NCBI RefSeq assembly: GCF_036417845.1
Contig: NC_089981.1
Span: 823,501-887,500 of the forward strand
Reading direction: 5' to 3'
Length of the DNA: 64,000 nucleotides
Origin: Apteryx mantelli
Lineage: Eukaryota; Chordata; Aves; Apterygiformes; Apterygidae
Under the pieces are notes generated by a model. That model saw only the letters and a list, made by a program, of their open reading frames with translations, made no database searches and was not told the origin of the DNA. Each line of letters opens with the position of its first letter. The first letter of the stretch is position 1. Of the stretch, positions 20,774 to 33,535 are shown piece by piece. The position numbers and the translations under genes were made by a program.

Positions 20774-21309
20774 CCATGTGCCGCCCTCGAGGACGTCCCC
20801 AGCGCGGAGCCCGAGAGCAGCGCCGGGTCACCTCCTCGCGCCGCATCCCGCCTCCCACCCGCCGCCCCCCAACCGGCCGCCGAGGCCGAAGGCCATGGGC
20901 ATCCTCGTCCCGACGCGCGGCCGGCCTGGCCCTCCTGCGGACACCCCCCCCCCCTCCTCCTCCTCCCCGGGGCGGCTTTCCACTCGTCTTCCTCCCCTGC
21001 TCCCGCGCCCCGCGTCGTCCCCAGGAGGGGCTTCTTTTCGCCCACCGGCTGCTTTTGAGAAGGGTCTTTGTGAGCGTGTGGGGGGGGGGGAGGGTGTTTT
21101 GGGGCCTCCCGGGGTGTTTTAACCACCCGGCTGGCTATTGGGGGTTCGCTGATGTGACGTGACCTGCCGGAGGTCCGGCAGCAACGCAGCGGGTAGCGCG
21201 GAAACCCCCCGTCGGATGCGTGCCGGGGGCCGTGTAGATAGCCTGCGTCCGACTCCGTCTTCCTACCTCGGGTTGCACCCCGTTGGCTTTATTTTATCTT
21301 TGAAATAAA

Positions 21310-22770
21310 TGCTCTGGTCGGACCTCGGCATCCTCATTTACGGGGTCTTTCTCGCAGCGGCAGCTGCAAAATCCACCTCACAAGCGACGGAGCCGGGAAG
21401 GCTAAAAGGAGGAGGGAAGTTCAAGGGTGTCTCCGAGAGCGGCCGGCTATATACAGCGCTCCCGGAGCGGCTGCTCCGCTCGCGGCGATGACGGCAGGGT
21501 TCCTTCGGTTTCGCAGTGCCGTGTCGCCGTCGCCTCGCGCCGGACGAGGAGCTGCCTCGGGGCCGGGCTCGGTGATGCCCCGAACCTAAAAGAGCGCCAG
21601 CAATCCCTAGAAATTCACCGATCCGGCGGGTTTTTGAGGCGGCTCTCGGCCCGTTTTGAGCGAGCGCCGAGGTTTGCCGGCTCCGCACGAGCTCGCCGCT
21701 GCCTCGGGTCCGTTCGGGGCACGCGGGCGCCTTCCCGCCGTCGCGCCCGGGGTGCTCGAGGCTGACGGCGGGGCCGAGCCCCCCGCGCGCGTCTGCACGG
21801 TGCAGAAGGCGTTTGGGGTGGAGTTACACGTTTTCTCTCTCATTTCGAGCAGCCGCGCACACACACACAGAGCTCAGCCGAAACCTCATGGATTATTCAC
21901 TCGCTGTCAGTTATTTCTGTTCCCAGCTCTGAAAAAATAATGAGCCGGGTTCAGCGCGAGAAGCCCCAGAGGCGCGGGGAATATGGACAAACAGGCTGTC
22001 TCGGCTCTGATTTACGGCCCGTCACGGCTCCCAATCCTCACCGGTGCCTCCGGAGCCTCCTGCCGCTCCGGGGTGGCCAGCGAGGAGGTCGCTGCAGCGG
22101 GTTTGGAGCCCGGGAGCCGGCAGCGCCGGGGTCAGATGGGTCTGTCCGTAAAGCTGCTTCTAACGCCGATCGATAGCGTGGGATTTGCAGGCTTTCAGTG
22201 AAATTGCAGCCAGGTCAGAGCAGCCTCCCCAGGCAGCCCAGAGAGCGTCCAGGCTCCGGCTCCTCCCCGGCGGGCCGGCGCTCGGGATAAGGAGCCAGGC
22301 AGGGGCCGGAGCATCTCTCCAGCCGCCCCTGCATCCGCCTCTGGCCTGGGCTTTCACCCACAGCTTTGGGCTCCGCGTCCGTTGCTGTGAAATCGAACGT
22401 TAAAGCCGTCGTAACCAAAAGCCCGCATGGTAATGCGGAGGACTTTCTACCCGGAGCGTGTTTCAAGGTTTTCCACCGCTTTGCTGTGTTTAGGTGCAAC
22501 TCGCTCCCTTACAGGCAGAAACACGCGTTTCGAGGCTCTGTGCAGCTGCGTCCATTCCCTGCAGGCGCACAGCTCTGCTTTGCAGCCCAGAAGCCCGCTG
22601 GGGAGGAAGGGCCACCTCCCGGCAGCGAGCTGCCCGCAGCACGGCCCAGCGGGGGCCGGGGACAGCGCGCGGCACCAGTCGGGACCCGGCTGGGCGACGA
22701 GGGGTGGTGGTGGGGGCACGCTTGGCCGGAGCGCGGTGCTGGCGAGCCGGCAGGGTGGTGGCACCGCCAG
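21310..22770. other. intergenic between MS4A genes 2 and 3
   Basis: No gene or repeat family recognised. A single GATAAGG motif lies near 22287. Confidence 0.45.
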
Positions 22771-22773
22771 GGC

Positions 22774-22905
22774 CATAAAAAGGGTGGCGACGCGGGCAGG
22801 GGACGGGGACCGTTGCCGGGGCAAAGGCCGGCTGCCGACGTCTGCCTGCATCAGCGCGCCCCGTGCCGGGGCGCTGGGAGCCAGGGCGAGGAGAGCGGCG
22901 GCGCG
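22774..22905 (+). promoter_or_regulatory. probable TATA box and noncoding first exon of MS4A gene 3
   Basis: CATAAAAAGG at 22774-22783 is a good TATA box. About 120 bp downstream a strong donor follows (GCG then GTGAGT, at 22905/22906). An exon from about 22805 to 22905 would be 5' UTR; it contains no ATG. Another TATA-like element (GGATAAAACC) occurs near 23920. Confidence 0.4.
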
Positions 22906-24046
22906 GTGAGTGCCTCGCGCCAGGGTGGGGGGGGAGGAACGGGGAGATGCCTTCGCCGTGGGCACGGTGGACGGCGAGGCGATAGCGAGGAAGGCGGAGG
23001 GATGGGGGATTTGTGCCTTCCCCGCTCCGGGCGCAGGGGAAACCTGGGGCGGCGCGCGGGGCTCGGGGCTCGCTCCCGGAAGAGCTCTGCTCAGCGGAGC
23101 AGCCGTCCCGAGCAGCCCCGAGCCCTGGTGCCACCGCCGGGACTCCCCTTGCCTCTGGCAGCATCTCCGTGGGCTGGGAGAGCTGGAGGGACGGCCAGCG
23201 CGCCGGTCCCTGCGCCCCCCGCCCTGCGAAACCCTTTGCTGCTATCGGCTCGTCTCGGAGCAGCCCGCAGGTCTGTGCCGCCTCGAAGCGCTTATTTACG
23301 GCATCCACAACAGCCGCTGCAGCTGCAAACTGGCCTCGAAGGCAGGACCAGCGCCTCTCCCTCCGTGTCGGCTGGGTTTGCTCGGAAAGGTCTGGCTTTC
23401 CCCTCCTCGGGCTGGGGGCTGAAAGCTCCTCCGGGAGCTGTCGATGTTCCCCAGGGAGCAGATCCCTGTGCCGGCTCCCGCAAGCAGACCTACGATCGAC
23501 CTCCCGTATGTATCTGCTCAGCCCGTCGAACGCGTGCCGCGGCCCTCGGAGATGCCTGAGGGCCAAAGGGCTTCTCGGCCGGTCCTGGCAGCCCCCAGCG
23601 GGTCCCCTCTTAGAGGGCAAGAAAAGCAAAGGCCGCAGCTGGCAGCTGAGCAGGCTCGTGCTCCTCGGGTTGGGAAAGACAGCTGGGAAGGAGAAGGAGG
23701 GCGAGGAGAGCACGCGATGCAGCCGAAGATGAAAAGGAAATGCTGGTTCCCCGGCTTTATTTGATACGTGGGGAACATCAAGTGAAGCGAGCTGGCTGGG
23801 AAGGGGCCGCAGGAGGGGTTTCTGCACCCTGCAGTCAGTGAAATGGGGGGACACAGGGCTGAAAAGGTTCGGAGACCAGCCAAGCAATTTGGCGTGGAAG
23901 GGGCTGGGTGGGGGGGGGGGATAAAACCCACCGTGGGCTACCGAGAGCTGGTTCGAAGCTGCAGCGCGTCCCCCGTTCGCCCCGCTGCCGGCGCCGGGCG
24001 AGGGGGACGGTGCCGAGCAGCCGTCCGCGCGTCCTCTTCCTTGCAG

Positions 24047-25840
24047 CGCCCGGGATGCCGCGGCAGGGCCGGGGACCGTGCCCAGAGAGCCCTTGGCCGC
24101 CTTGCCTCCCTACGCCGCCGGCCAGCCCGCGCCGGTGGGGCAGGGGGCCGTGCCGAGGGGCGGCCGCTGCAGTCCGGCGCCCAGAGCGTCCCCGAAAGCG
24201 GAGCTCGGCGTGCTGGGGGTAAGGGAGAGCGCCTGCCAGCCCTCGCCCCTGTGCCGCAGGGCTTGCGGCCACCCCCCGGGCTTCCCCGCGTCCCTTCTCC
24301 TCCCTAGGGCCTCCAGGTCCTCCTCGGCTTGCTGCACCTCGGCTCCGGCGGCATCCTCGTCTCCTTCGTCAGTAAGCCGGTGGAGATGCTGACCATGGAG
24401 TCCTGGTACCTCTTCTGGGGCGGAATCTTGGTGAGGAGCCCGTCGGCCAGGGCTGGAGCGGGCAGAAGGGTATGGTGCCCCGGGTGGGAAGGGTGACAGG
24501 GCACGCGGCAAGCTCCGGGCGTCCCAGGACACCCGCAGTGACCCTGGCCACGCTCGGCTTCCCTGGGGCCGTGCCCCGCAGAGGGGGCAAAGCCCCCAGC
24601 CACCCCTGACCCCGCAGGGGACCGGTACGTCCCCACGGTTTCAGGGCAGTGCCCGCTCCGTCATGCCCACATCCTCCTCTCCAAACAGTTCATCTCCTCC
24701 GGCTCCTGCTCCGTGGCGGCAGAGAAGAACAAGGGCGTCTGCGTGGTAAGCGGAGACGTTGGGGGGGGGGGGAGCTCTGCGGCTGAGGAAACCCTGCCGA
24801 GGAAAAGAGCCAAGGGCGACTCGGGAGGGGGGGGCTGGAGGGAGCCTGCCCCGAAGAGGGTGCCCACCTGCCTCCGTGCCGCTCAGGCGAAGGGCTGCGC
24901 GGCCCTCAACGTCGCCAGTGTCCTCGCCGCGGTGGCGGGCGTCGTCCTCCTGCTCTGGGACCTCAGCCTCTGCGACAAGCTCCGCTACGGGCCCGCGCTG
25001 CAGCAGGAGCTGGTGAGCGCTCCGGGCTCGGCTCGTGGGGCCCAGGCGTCCCGGTGGCCGGGCGGGGGAGGCGGAGCGGGGCGGGGGGTGCCTGTTCCCA
25101 AGGGCAGGTCGGGATGTGCGCAGGGGACACGCTGCTGCTGCTGCTGCTGGAGAGACGACCTCTTCCTGCAGGTGCAGCGGCTCATCGCTGCCTCTCGAGG
25201 ATATTAGTATGCTTTCAGCGTTACCCCACGCTTTCTGAGATACGCAAAGTTTATGCAAGGGGGGAAAGGTGCTATTTGCTCCCTCCCCTCCGTGGCTGGG
25301 GCTGTAGCATCTCGGTAAAGCCCTGGAGCGAGGCGAGGCGATGCTCGCTGCTTGGTCTTAGCCGGCCTCTCTCCTTGACAGCGCTTGGCTAGGGGGCTCT
25401 TGGGCATCCTGCTGATGTTCACGCTGCTGGAGACCTGCATCACCCTCATCTGCACCTACTTTGGGTGGCAAACCCAGCTGGTTACCTCCGCGCAGGTGAG
25501 CCCCCGCGGCGGCCAGTCAAGGAGGGGGAGGCGGGAGGACTCCTGCCACCGGCAGCGCCGGAGGGAGAAGGGGCTCCGGGGAGGGCGATGTGGGCCCCCC
25601 CCAAACCCCTGCGGAGGCACCACGTGGGACAGCACAGCATCGACAGCCGCCCGAGGAGCAGGTCCAACCTAGCAGGACCTGGCGCTGTGGGCTGGCCAGC
25701 GAGGGCAAGGAGTGACGGGCTTCCTTGCTCCGCAGGCTGCAGATTTCACCCCCAACTTCGTACCTCCGCCCGTGGCGGTGCTGCCGCCTCCGCCGGCTTA
25801 CGACGAGATATGTGTGAACACAAACAGACAGGCCACGTAG
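24047..25840 (+). CDS. MS4A-family four-transmembrane protein, gene 3 (start unresolved)
   Basis: Coding exons 24047-24218, 24308-24430, 24689-24745, 24887-25012, 25382-25495 and 25736-25840 give at least 231 aa. The N-terminal part is proline-rich (LAALPPYAAGQPAP) and ends ELGVLG. TM1 is GLQVLLGLLHLGSGGILVSF, TM2 starts FISSGSCSVAAEKNKGVCV, TM3 is SVLAAVAGVVLLLWDLSL and TM4 is GLLGILLMFTLLETCITLIC. The tail reads PPPVAVLPPPPAYDEICV, with PPAY and YDEI motifs. The frame is open back to the acceptor at 24046 but has no ATG, and the nearby ATG (24055) is in another frame, so an upstream coding exon must be missing from this reading. AATAAA is at 26099-26104. The pro-rich N-terminus recalls MS4A15, but orthology is not shown. 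Confidence 0.85.
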
Positions 25841-26179
25841 GGGAGGGGGGGGATTTGGAGACGGCACGGCCCTGAGCCGGTCCCCTGCTCCCCCCCCTCC
25901 CCGACTCTTCGGCTCCCCTCTCCTTCGTGAGACCTGTCTCTCCCTCCCAGCTCCACCGAGCACGCTGGCCGCACGGTGGCTTTCCGAGCGTCGGATGCGG
26001 AGCCCGGACGGAGCCCGGCTGGCTGCATCCCCAGCCCTGTCTGCAGGGCTGGCACCACGGCCCCCGCATCATCGCCTCCCGCCAGGGATGGCATCCTCAA
26101 TAAAACCCTGAGAGCCGGACACGCGAGCGCCCTGCGTTGCGGCGAACGGGCAGGGTTCGAGGTTGGGGAGATGCTTAAG

Positions 26180-26350
26180 GAGAGCCAAATCGCTGAATGG
26201 TCTAGGTTGGCCGGGACGCTGGGGGGGGGGGGGGTCCTGGTCCGACCCTTGGCCCCCAGCGGGTTAGAGCAGGTTGTTCAGCGTCCGGTTGTGTTTTTGA
26301 ATATCTCCGAGGATGGAGATCCCACGCCTCTCTCGCCTCTGTCCTGGCGT
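26180..26350 (-). mobile_element. CR1 LINE 3'-end fragment
   Basis: A short piece in reverse orientation: GGTTGGCCGGGACG, a G-rich interruption, CAGGTTGTTCAGCGTCCG, GAATATCTCCGAGGATGGAG. This corresponds to the common inverted CR1 end (the 'ttgaayayctccagggatgg' type block). It is diverged and old. Confidence 0.65.
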
Positions 26351-27953
26351 CCTTAGAGCTGTCTGCCTGAACGTGCTCCTCCTCCTGTGGAGAACTCCTG
26401 TCAAACCAATCAATCAGGCATAATTGCAGAAAATGAGAGGTTTTCTTGGAAAATGTAATGGGATGTCCCTTAAAAGGGAATCCTTTCTCTTTGGGCCTTG
26501 TTCAGGCCTCGGATGATACAGCGGGGTGCGGTGGGGTGCTGGGTTTTCCGGGACAACCGAAAATGCAATGGGAAAACCAGGTCTTTCCTGCAAAAGCTAT
26601 TCGGTTTGCAACCCCCTGCCCTGCAATGAGCCTTGCCAGGGGGGTTTCAGGGCTGTCCTCTGCCCGTGCTGGCAGGCCTGGGCTGGCCCCGGAGCCGGTG
26701 CCCCGCTCCCGGGCTGCCAGAGAGAGCAGGGTGCTGGCGGCAGGTCCTCGCCGGGCGCCACCGCGGCGGCGGCTGAAAGCGCCGGCGGGAGAGCAGGACT
26801 TTGGCAGGTCTCTCGGGGCGACGGCGCGGAGAACGGCGGGAGGGGTGGGGGCCTGGTTGTCGCCCAGGCAGCACCCAAGGTCCACCACTAATAAAATCAG
26901 CCCTTTGGCAAGAACAGCTCAGTTCCTTCCCGCTGGCGGCACGGCCGCCTGTGGTGGGGACGGGGACGGGGACAGGGACGGGGACACGACGCGGTGAGTG
27001 CAAGGACAAGCGATGCCCGGGGTGGGGGAGCTGACGGGGCCGTTGGGAGATGGGTTCGGGGGGGGACATGAGCCTGGGGGGTCTCCGATGGCTTCGCCTC
27101 AGCCTTTTGGCCTGGAGGGCATGTGGGCCAGGGGTATATGGCGGAGACCAGGTTATCTGGGCGAATCCCGGTGGTGGGAGAGGTGACAGCACACAGGAGA
27201 GCACTTGCTAAAGCCGGCTAAGAGGTGCCACCGTTGCTTGTTTTAAGCCAGAGCCCTGCCGCCCTTCTGCCCTCCCTGCCTGGCCGGGGCCAGGTTGTGG
27301 GGCCGGGCCGCGTGCCCCGAGGCAGGACACCAAGTCGCAGACGGCCAAAGTGCAACTTGCTGTCTCCCGTGACGGCAGAGCCACGTGGCCCAGCGTCCGC
27401 TCCCGCTCACTCCTTCCACGGGAGAAGACCAGTCCCGAGCGCTGGTGATGGGCAGCAAGAGGGAGGCGGCCCTGGCTCTCGGGGAAGGGGGCTGTCGGTG
27501 GCCCCGGCCCCGGAGCCCTTTCTCCTCCCTGCACCCGGGTGAGGGTGTGCATCCCAGCCCTGGGATGGGAAGGGAAGGGAAGGGAGAGAAATAGGGTGGG
27601 GAGGAAGAGGAAGGAGGTGAAAGGTAATCAGGACAGTGGGGCAGGACTCCTGTCCTACATGTTTGCTCTGGCCAAATCTAGCGGAGATGCTGGCCCCCTT
27701 CTTCCTCTTTGGCTCATCAGATTAACACTCCTTGAAGGGCACTTCCCGCTGAGCCGGTCAAAGTTATGAAGTGCCAGCTCTGGGATGTCTTTTTCTCCAT
27801 GTCAAGCTGCCCCTGGGTTCCCAGACGTGATTTTAGTCCCGGGGGAGACCTTCTGCGCCACCAAGAGCTTTCTGAGTTGTCGTTCTCCCTCCGCCCGGGT
27901 ACCAAGCCGTGCGATCCCACCGGGGTAACCGAGGCCGCTCGCTCTCTCCCCAG
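26351..27953. other. intergenic, 5' region of MS4A gene 4
   Basis: No coding gene seen. A GGGGAC hexamer repeat (26956-26986) is followed by a strong donor (GCG then GTGAGT at 26993/26994). With the acceptor CTCTCTCCCCAG (ending 27953) this suggests a noncoding first exon of MS4A gene 4. Confidence 0.4.
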
Positions 27954-28136
27954 GGTCCTCGTTCCGTGGCAGCCCCGGAGCCGCCCATCTGCGTCCACCC
28001 TGCCGCGCTGCAGCCCCAGCCCGAAGGGTCTTGGTGCTGGTTTCCAGCCGTCCAGGATAGTCCCATGGGAACGCTCCATAGCCGGGTACTCTGAACGCAG
28101 GGGATCGGCTTCAGCAGGTGCTGACAGACAGGGACG

Positions 28137-30593
28137 ATGGCTGAGACCCTTTCCTGGGTGAAGCCCAAGCTCATGGGGGTGAGCGCAGCCCTTCTGCCCT
28201 ACCGGGGAGCTGTCGTAGCGTGGGGCCGCGCTGGGCTCCCCACAGCCCCTCTCCAAGGTGGCGGGACTGCAATAGACCCTCATGCCTCCTTACGTCCCGG
28301 CAGGCCCTCCAGATCCTCATCGGTGTGGCTTGTCTCAGTTTCGGCGGGGTGGCCTCCATTATCACCGAGCCCTTCTTGACCTACTGGACTTTGACCGTGT
28401 CCACTGGCTATCCGTTCTGGGGTGGCCTCATGGTGCGTACAGGTGACGGGGCATCTTCTGAACCATGGGGTGGGCCACAAGGTACCAGCATGGGACTCGC
28501 AGCCAGGGAGGGGGGCTGAGGATGCCACATCTCTGATGCTTTCCCCTTGTGGCTGGGGAAAACTTCTACCCTCCCTGCAGGGAAAGGAAAGCTAAATCCT
28601 CCAAACCTGGAGGCTCTCTGGGCAGTTGCTAGCCCCAAAGCGATCCCTTGTTATTCCCACCTCTGCACATCTAGCCCACATGCCGGGCAGAGAAGATGAG
28701 CCACAGGGTCATGCCGAGCGCTGGACACGAGTGCTGCAGCCCCTGCCATGGCCCAGCTTGGGGGACGGGTTGTGTCCTGTGCCGTTTCCCATTGCGAGGA
28801 GACGGTGGTAGCTGTGCCAAGGCAAGCCTTCATTCACGTGAAGATCCCTGCTTTCTCTTTCCAAGGCAGTTTGTCGCTTCAGGATCCCTCTCGGTGGCTG
28901 CGGAGTATGTTCACAAGCCCATCCTGGTGAGCATGTCCCCTTCCAGCGCTTCCCCATCCATCCCTCCACACTGCCTTGCTCTTCCCAGCACCTAGGCATA
29001 AGAAGAGCTCCGCAAAGCCCGCTTTCGAGCGCAGGCAGGACTTGGGTCCCTGGACTTGGGTTTGGACGCTGAACACAAGACGGAGCTGAGGCCAGATGCT
29101 GGGGACGGATGCAAAGGTCGGGCACAGTCTTGTGCTGTCGGTAAGCCGGGCCTGTGCACCTCTCTTGCAGGTGAAGGGCAGCGTGGGAATGAACATAGTT
29201 AGCGCCATGTTTGCAGCAACTGGGATCACCCTCTTAATAGTAGAGCTGGTTGGAAACAAGGTGTACGGATACTCGACATCATTGGATCTCTTGGTAAGTG
29301 GCTCCACGAGCGGTCTCTGTCCGGTGCAGCCAGCCACAAGGGTGGGTTTCCTTCCCCTGCCCAGTTTGCGTTCCCCATTCGGAGCTAGAAGTGGCCACCA
29401 AGCCAACGCAGCAGAAGCTTTTTGCAGTTGCCGGGGTTATGCACCAGCAAAGAGCCAGGCTGCCATCTCATGGGCCATCCGCTCAAGTCCCCTGCGTGAA
29501 CTGTGATGGCTGCCAGCCCCGGCTTGACTCATTAACTGGGGTTGCCATTATAAATAAATGGCATTTATAACTTTATAAACTCCTTATTACTACGAGTTTT
29601 TGCTGGCTTTGTTTTCTGACAGTTCAGTGAGTTGAACTGACTCGAGAAAGCTTGCTGTGACTGACATGAGTGAGGAGGCTGGAGAAAGCTGGGCTGGTCA
29701 AAAATCACTGGGCTCTGCTGGGAAGGAAGGAAGCAATGGTTTTCATCCATATCTTCCTTTAGCCCTGGGAAAATGGCTGGTGAAAGGCACTCGCATTTTT
29801 TCAAGTCACCAGTTGGATGTTAGCCCACGATGTGATTTCCATTCACGCTTATAGAGAGCTGTAGCAGCACCCTGACAAAAGAGCTCTCAGGGCTGGGTCT
29901 GGGGAGCGTACGACCACATGTGGGGTGGGCACTGACGAGGCAGCGGTTCCCACCCGGGTGAAGAGCTGTTACGCTGCTCCGGCAGCACTGACTGGGGCCT
30001 CAAATGAGCTGCTGGGGCCAAAGGTGGGTTCCTGGCCATATGCATGGGGCTGCCACACGCGTGTCACGATGCTCTGCGGGGCCGTGTCGTCTGCAGAAAG
30101 CTGACAACGGGATTGCGGGCATGATGCTCTTCATCAGTCTCCTGGAGTTCTCCATCGCCATCCTGCTCTCCCACCACAAGTCCCATGCTACCCACCACCT
30201 GCCCCAACCTGTGAGTAACCCTGGCTGGATCCACACGCATGAAGGGTGCTGGGGACAGGCACAAGCCCGGGTCACAGCAGGGTGGGACTTGGTGTGAGCT
30301 TGGGCTGCGTCAGTGGAGGTATCTGCAATGTTCCTGCCGTGCTGGCAGAAGTGCCTGTGGGGTCCCCAGGGCACTGTGCAGCCCCAGGATATCTCCAAGC
30401 CCCGTGGTGCTGATCAAGGTGACGAGCAAGGCGAGGACGGGAAAGTGCCAAGGGCTGGGGATCAGGTGGGGCTAACAGTTCTGCTTTGCAGGCCCTGCCT
30501 TTCGCGTCCCACGCCGTAAGCAGCAACCCTGCAGGTCTGCCCATAATCTCGTCGGCTCCCCCAGCCTACTGCAATGATGGCTACGCTCCTTAA
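28137..30593 (+). CDS. MS4A-family four-transmembrane protein, gene 4
   Basis: Coding exons 28137-28178, 28304-28432, 28870-28926, 29171-29293, 30097-30210 and 30492-30593, all phase 0, encode 188 aa, the smallest of the five. The N-terminus is only MAETLSWVKPKLMG. Then come ALQILIGVACLSFGGVASII (TM1), FVASGSLSVAAEYVHKPILV (TM2), GMNIVSAMFAATGITLLIVE (TM3) and GIAGMMLFISLLEFSIAILL (TM4), followed by a His-rich stretch (HHKSHATHHLP). The loop between TM3 and TM4 has no Cys pair. The tail has SAPPAYCNDGYAP, so a PPAY motif. AATAAA is at 30848-30853. FVASGSLSVAAE is the most MS4A-typical segment. Confidence 0.93.
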
Positions 30594-30853
30594 CGAGGGC
30601 CCAGCACAGCGTCACAGGAGCCTGGCCTGGGTAGCAGCAGACCCCATCCGTGCCGGCGTGAGTGGGCTCTTCCCTTTCTGTGGATGCTGTCCGGAGCTTG
30701 CACGGAGCCGGGGAGATCCTGCTTTCGTCCCATGGACTCCTTGCCACAGCCTGACTCTGTGCATGGAGTCAAACCGCAGAGTTAAACTGGAGGAATGTCC
30801 AGCTCTGGCAAGACCCCACCTCGGTTGCTTCCCCTCATGGCGCCCACAATAAA

Positions 30854-33107
30854 CTGGAGGTGGATGGATGCCGGTCTGCCCCGTGAATGGGCTCTGTGCT
30901 TGGGGAGAGAGTCAGCGCGGGAGGGGGACCTGCCACCAGGCAAGCCCTGTTGCCTCAGCCTTTTCCCCATCCTTGCTATCCCAGAGACGCATACAAAATG
31001 CTTGGGGTGAAAATGAATGGGAACAGGCACAGGGGGGCTTGGAGGGGCATCCTGTGTGTTCGGCACCGCTGTCCACGCAAAGCCTTGCCTCACTGGCCTC
31101 CCACCCCTCAGCCTTGGTCCTCCAGCTGGAGCTGAGCAGCACTCTGTCCAAACAAACTGGATAAAAGGGTGACATACAGACAGAAGAGAGACCTCGGGTT
31201 GGGAAGAAGATGAGCGGGAGGAGAGGGCGCTGAGGCTTTGGTACAAGCTGGGGGGGGGGGACAGCGATGTCTTCCGGCTCTCTGTTCAGTGCGCCGTAGC
31301 TGGGTCGCCCACAGGATCAGGAGATTGAAGGCTCAGGGACATCCTGGTAGATCCTACAGATCCTGCTCTTTTATTGGTTTAAGGTTGGCCAAATGGGCTT
31401 GTCTCTCGTTGCCTGTGTCCAGCAGGCAGAGCTAATTTCCCAAGCATGTCTTTCAGCCCACCATTTTTCAGCCTTCTACCCCTTGGTAGTCCCTGGTACA
31501 TGCCGGGAGCCCTGTCCATCTCTCCACCGGTGAGAAGTTTCCTTCTCACTCAGCTGTGGCTGCTGTGTGAGGCTTACACACGAGGTGTTGGAGGTCTCCT
31601 GACAGTGACACTGCTCCTGCTGTTTTCTCCCTGCCTTTGCCTCATTGGGATAGGACAGAGACCTTGCAGAAGACCACAAAGGCTGAAGGTCAAAGGGGAA
31701 GAAAGAGGAGGCAGAAAGGAAAATAAGGAGGTATCAAAAAAACCCATGTCTGGCAAGAAGATGACAAGAAGCAAATAGCTTGCCATCTTCATTCCCAGCC
31801 ATCTTCATTCTCTTCCCATCTTCACCCCCCTCCCTAATTCCTTAGCTAAAAGCATCCTTGCCCTGCAGAAACCATGTGATATTTCGCTGAAGCCTTGGAG
31901 ACTCAGGACAGGTTTTCTACAGCATCAGAAGTTTTGCTGGAAGTAACAGATCAAAGGCTAGAATATAGCAGGAAGATGATGATGGATGCATTTGGAATAG
32001 GCTTTAGGAATGATGCCAACGCAACCCACTACCAAATAACAACAAAATCCCACCTGATGTGTTTCTGAACAGCAGCCAAATCCTGCTTCTGGCATCACAG
32101 AGCTCTCTGGTCACTCTGGATGGGGCAGGCAGAAGGTGGAGGATGCATTACCCTTTGGGTGGGTTTCAGGGTTTACAGTAATTTTAAAAGTCTTTAGGAT
32201 GGTTCAGTGGGGACTTCTGGAGAGGTGGCACAGATGCTTGCCTGATACTGGCTTTGTGTGTGCCACGTGTTACGGCCTCTTGTTCAAGGAGTTTTCCATA
32301 GCACGTTCCCTGCTCCAAAAGGTTGTCTTTGGTCACGGGTTGCGTTCTTTCCTCGCAATGCGGTTTCCTCTCTCCTGCATCCCTTCACGGCAGCCAAAGT
32401 GCTTGAAGGCGCCAAAGAGCAGAAATGTGCTAGGCAATTCTCACCAGTGTTTGAGCAGCCACGTTCAGGCACCCCAGTCAGCCCTGCGCTGGTCGTGACA
32501 GCGAGAGAGGGCAAGGGCTGAACCAGCATGCAGCGATGCTTCCCCCAAACTCTCTCCGCACCTCTGGCAATTTGTGGCTCAGGGATTTCCCAAGCCCGGG
32601 GAAACGTCTTGGTGTTTAACACCCTCGGTGGAGGTTCCCTCCGTGGTTTTGTCCAGGTTTGCTTGGGACACAAAGAGGGGACAACACGGACCAGCGGCCT
32701 GGGATTACAGAGCAGCATATTTGTCTGCAGAGAAGAGAGAAGGGTTTGGCATCATGACCACCCAGGGATCTTTATGGCTTCCCAGGGAAAAGGGCAGAGA
32801 CAAAAAACATCTTTTTTCCTAACTGACACTTGCCCCAGAAAATGTGGATTTCTCATTATGGAACCAATATCATAACAGTCTTGCTAGAAACAGAAACATT
32901 TGGAAGAAAAGCAAAATGTTGACTTTTGGTATTTTTATGGGGATATAAAGTTTTTCACAGGAAGCAGAAACTTTCTGTGAAAAGTATTTATCCATCAGAA
33001 TCTGTTTTCTTTGGGAAAAAAAAAAGGTAGGGCTTATTGGTTGGAAAAAGATTTTCAGTTCCACTAGGCTCATAAACTTATTCAGTGCTGGCTGACTCAG
33101 CGTCATC
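30854..33107. other. gene-poor stretch
   Basis: More AT-rich than the left half of the window. I found no open frame with splice context and no recognisable element apart from short homopolymers. Confidence 0.45.
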
Positions 33108-33535
33108 GAATCACAGGATAACTCCGGCTGGAAGGGACCTAGGGAGGTCTCTGGCCCAGCTCCTGCTCTGAGCAGGGTTAACCCTGGGGTCAGACCAGGT
33201 TGTCTGGGGCTTTTGCTAGTTGGGTCTTGAACACCTCCGAGGATGGAGACTGCGCGGCCTTGCTGGGCCCTGCTCTACTGCTTTGACTGTCCTCATGGGG
33301 AAAAAGTCTCTCCTTGTACCCAGCCTGAGCCTTCCCTGCTTCAGCTTATGCCTGTTGTCTCTCTTTCTGCTGCCATGCAGCACCAGGAAGAGTCTTGCTC
33401 TATCTTCTCCATATCACCTCCCTGTAGGCTTTGGGGGGCTGCTATTAGGCCCCCCCCCGAAGTCCTCTCCCTCCAGGCTGAACAGCCTCTACCCTCTGAG
33501 CCCAGCCATCCAAACAGGTTTTTAATCCATCCGGT
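33108..33535 (-). mobile_element. CR1 LINE fragment
   Basis: Inverted CR1 3' region: AATCACAGGATAACTCCGGC, TGGAAGGGACCTAGGGAGGT, GACCAGGTTGTC, GGTCTTGAACACCTCCGAGG and CCAGGCTGAACAGCC. It is about 430 bp, with scattered differences from the usual bird CR1 end. It is noncoding. Confidence 0.85.

Noticed and set aside
22366-23887. Overlapping 397- and 465-codon frames on opposite strands
   Set aside because: No family motif, and they cover the presumed promoter and first intron of MS4A gene 3.
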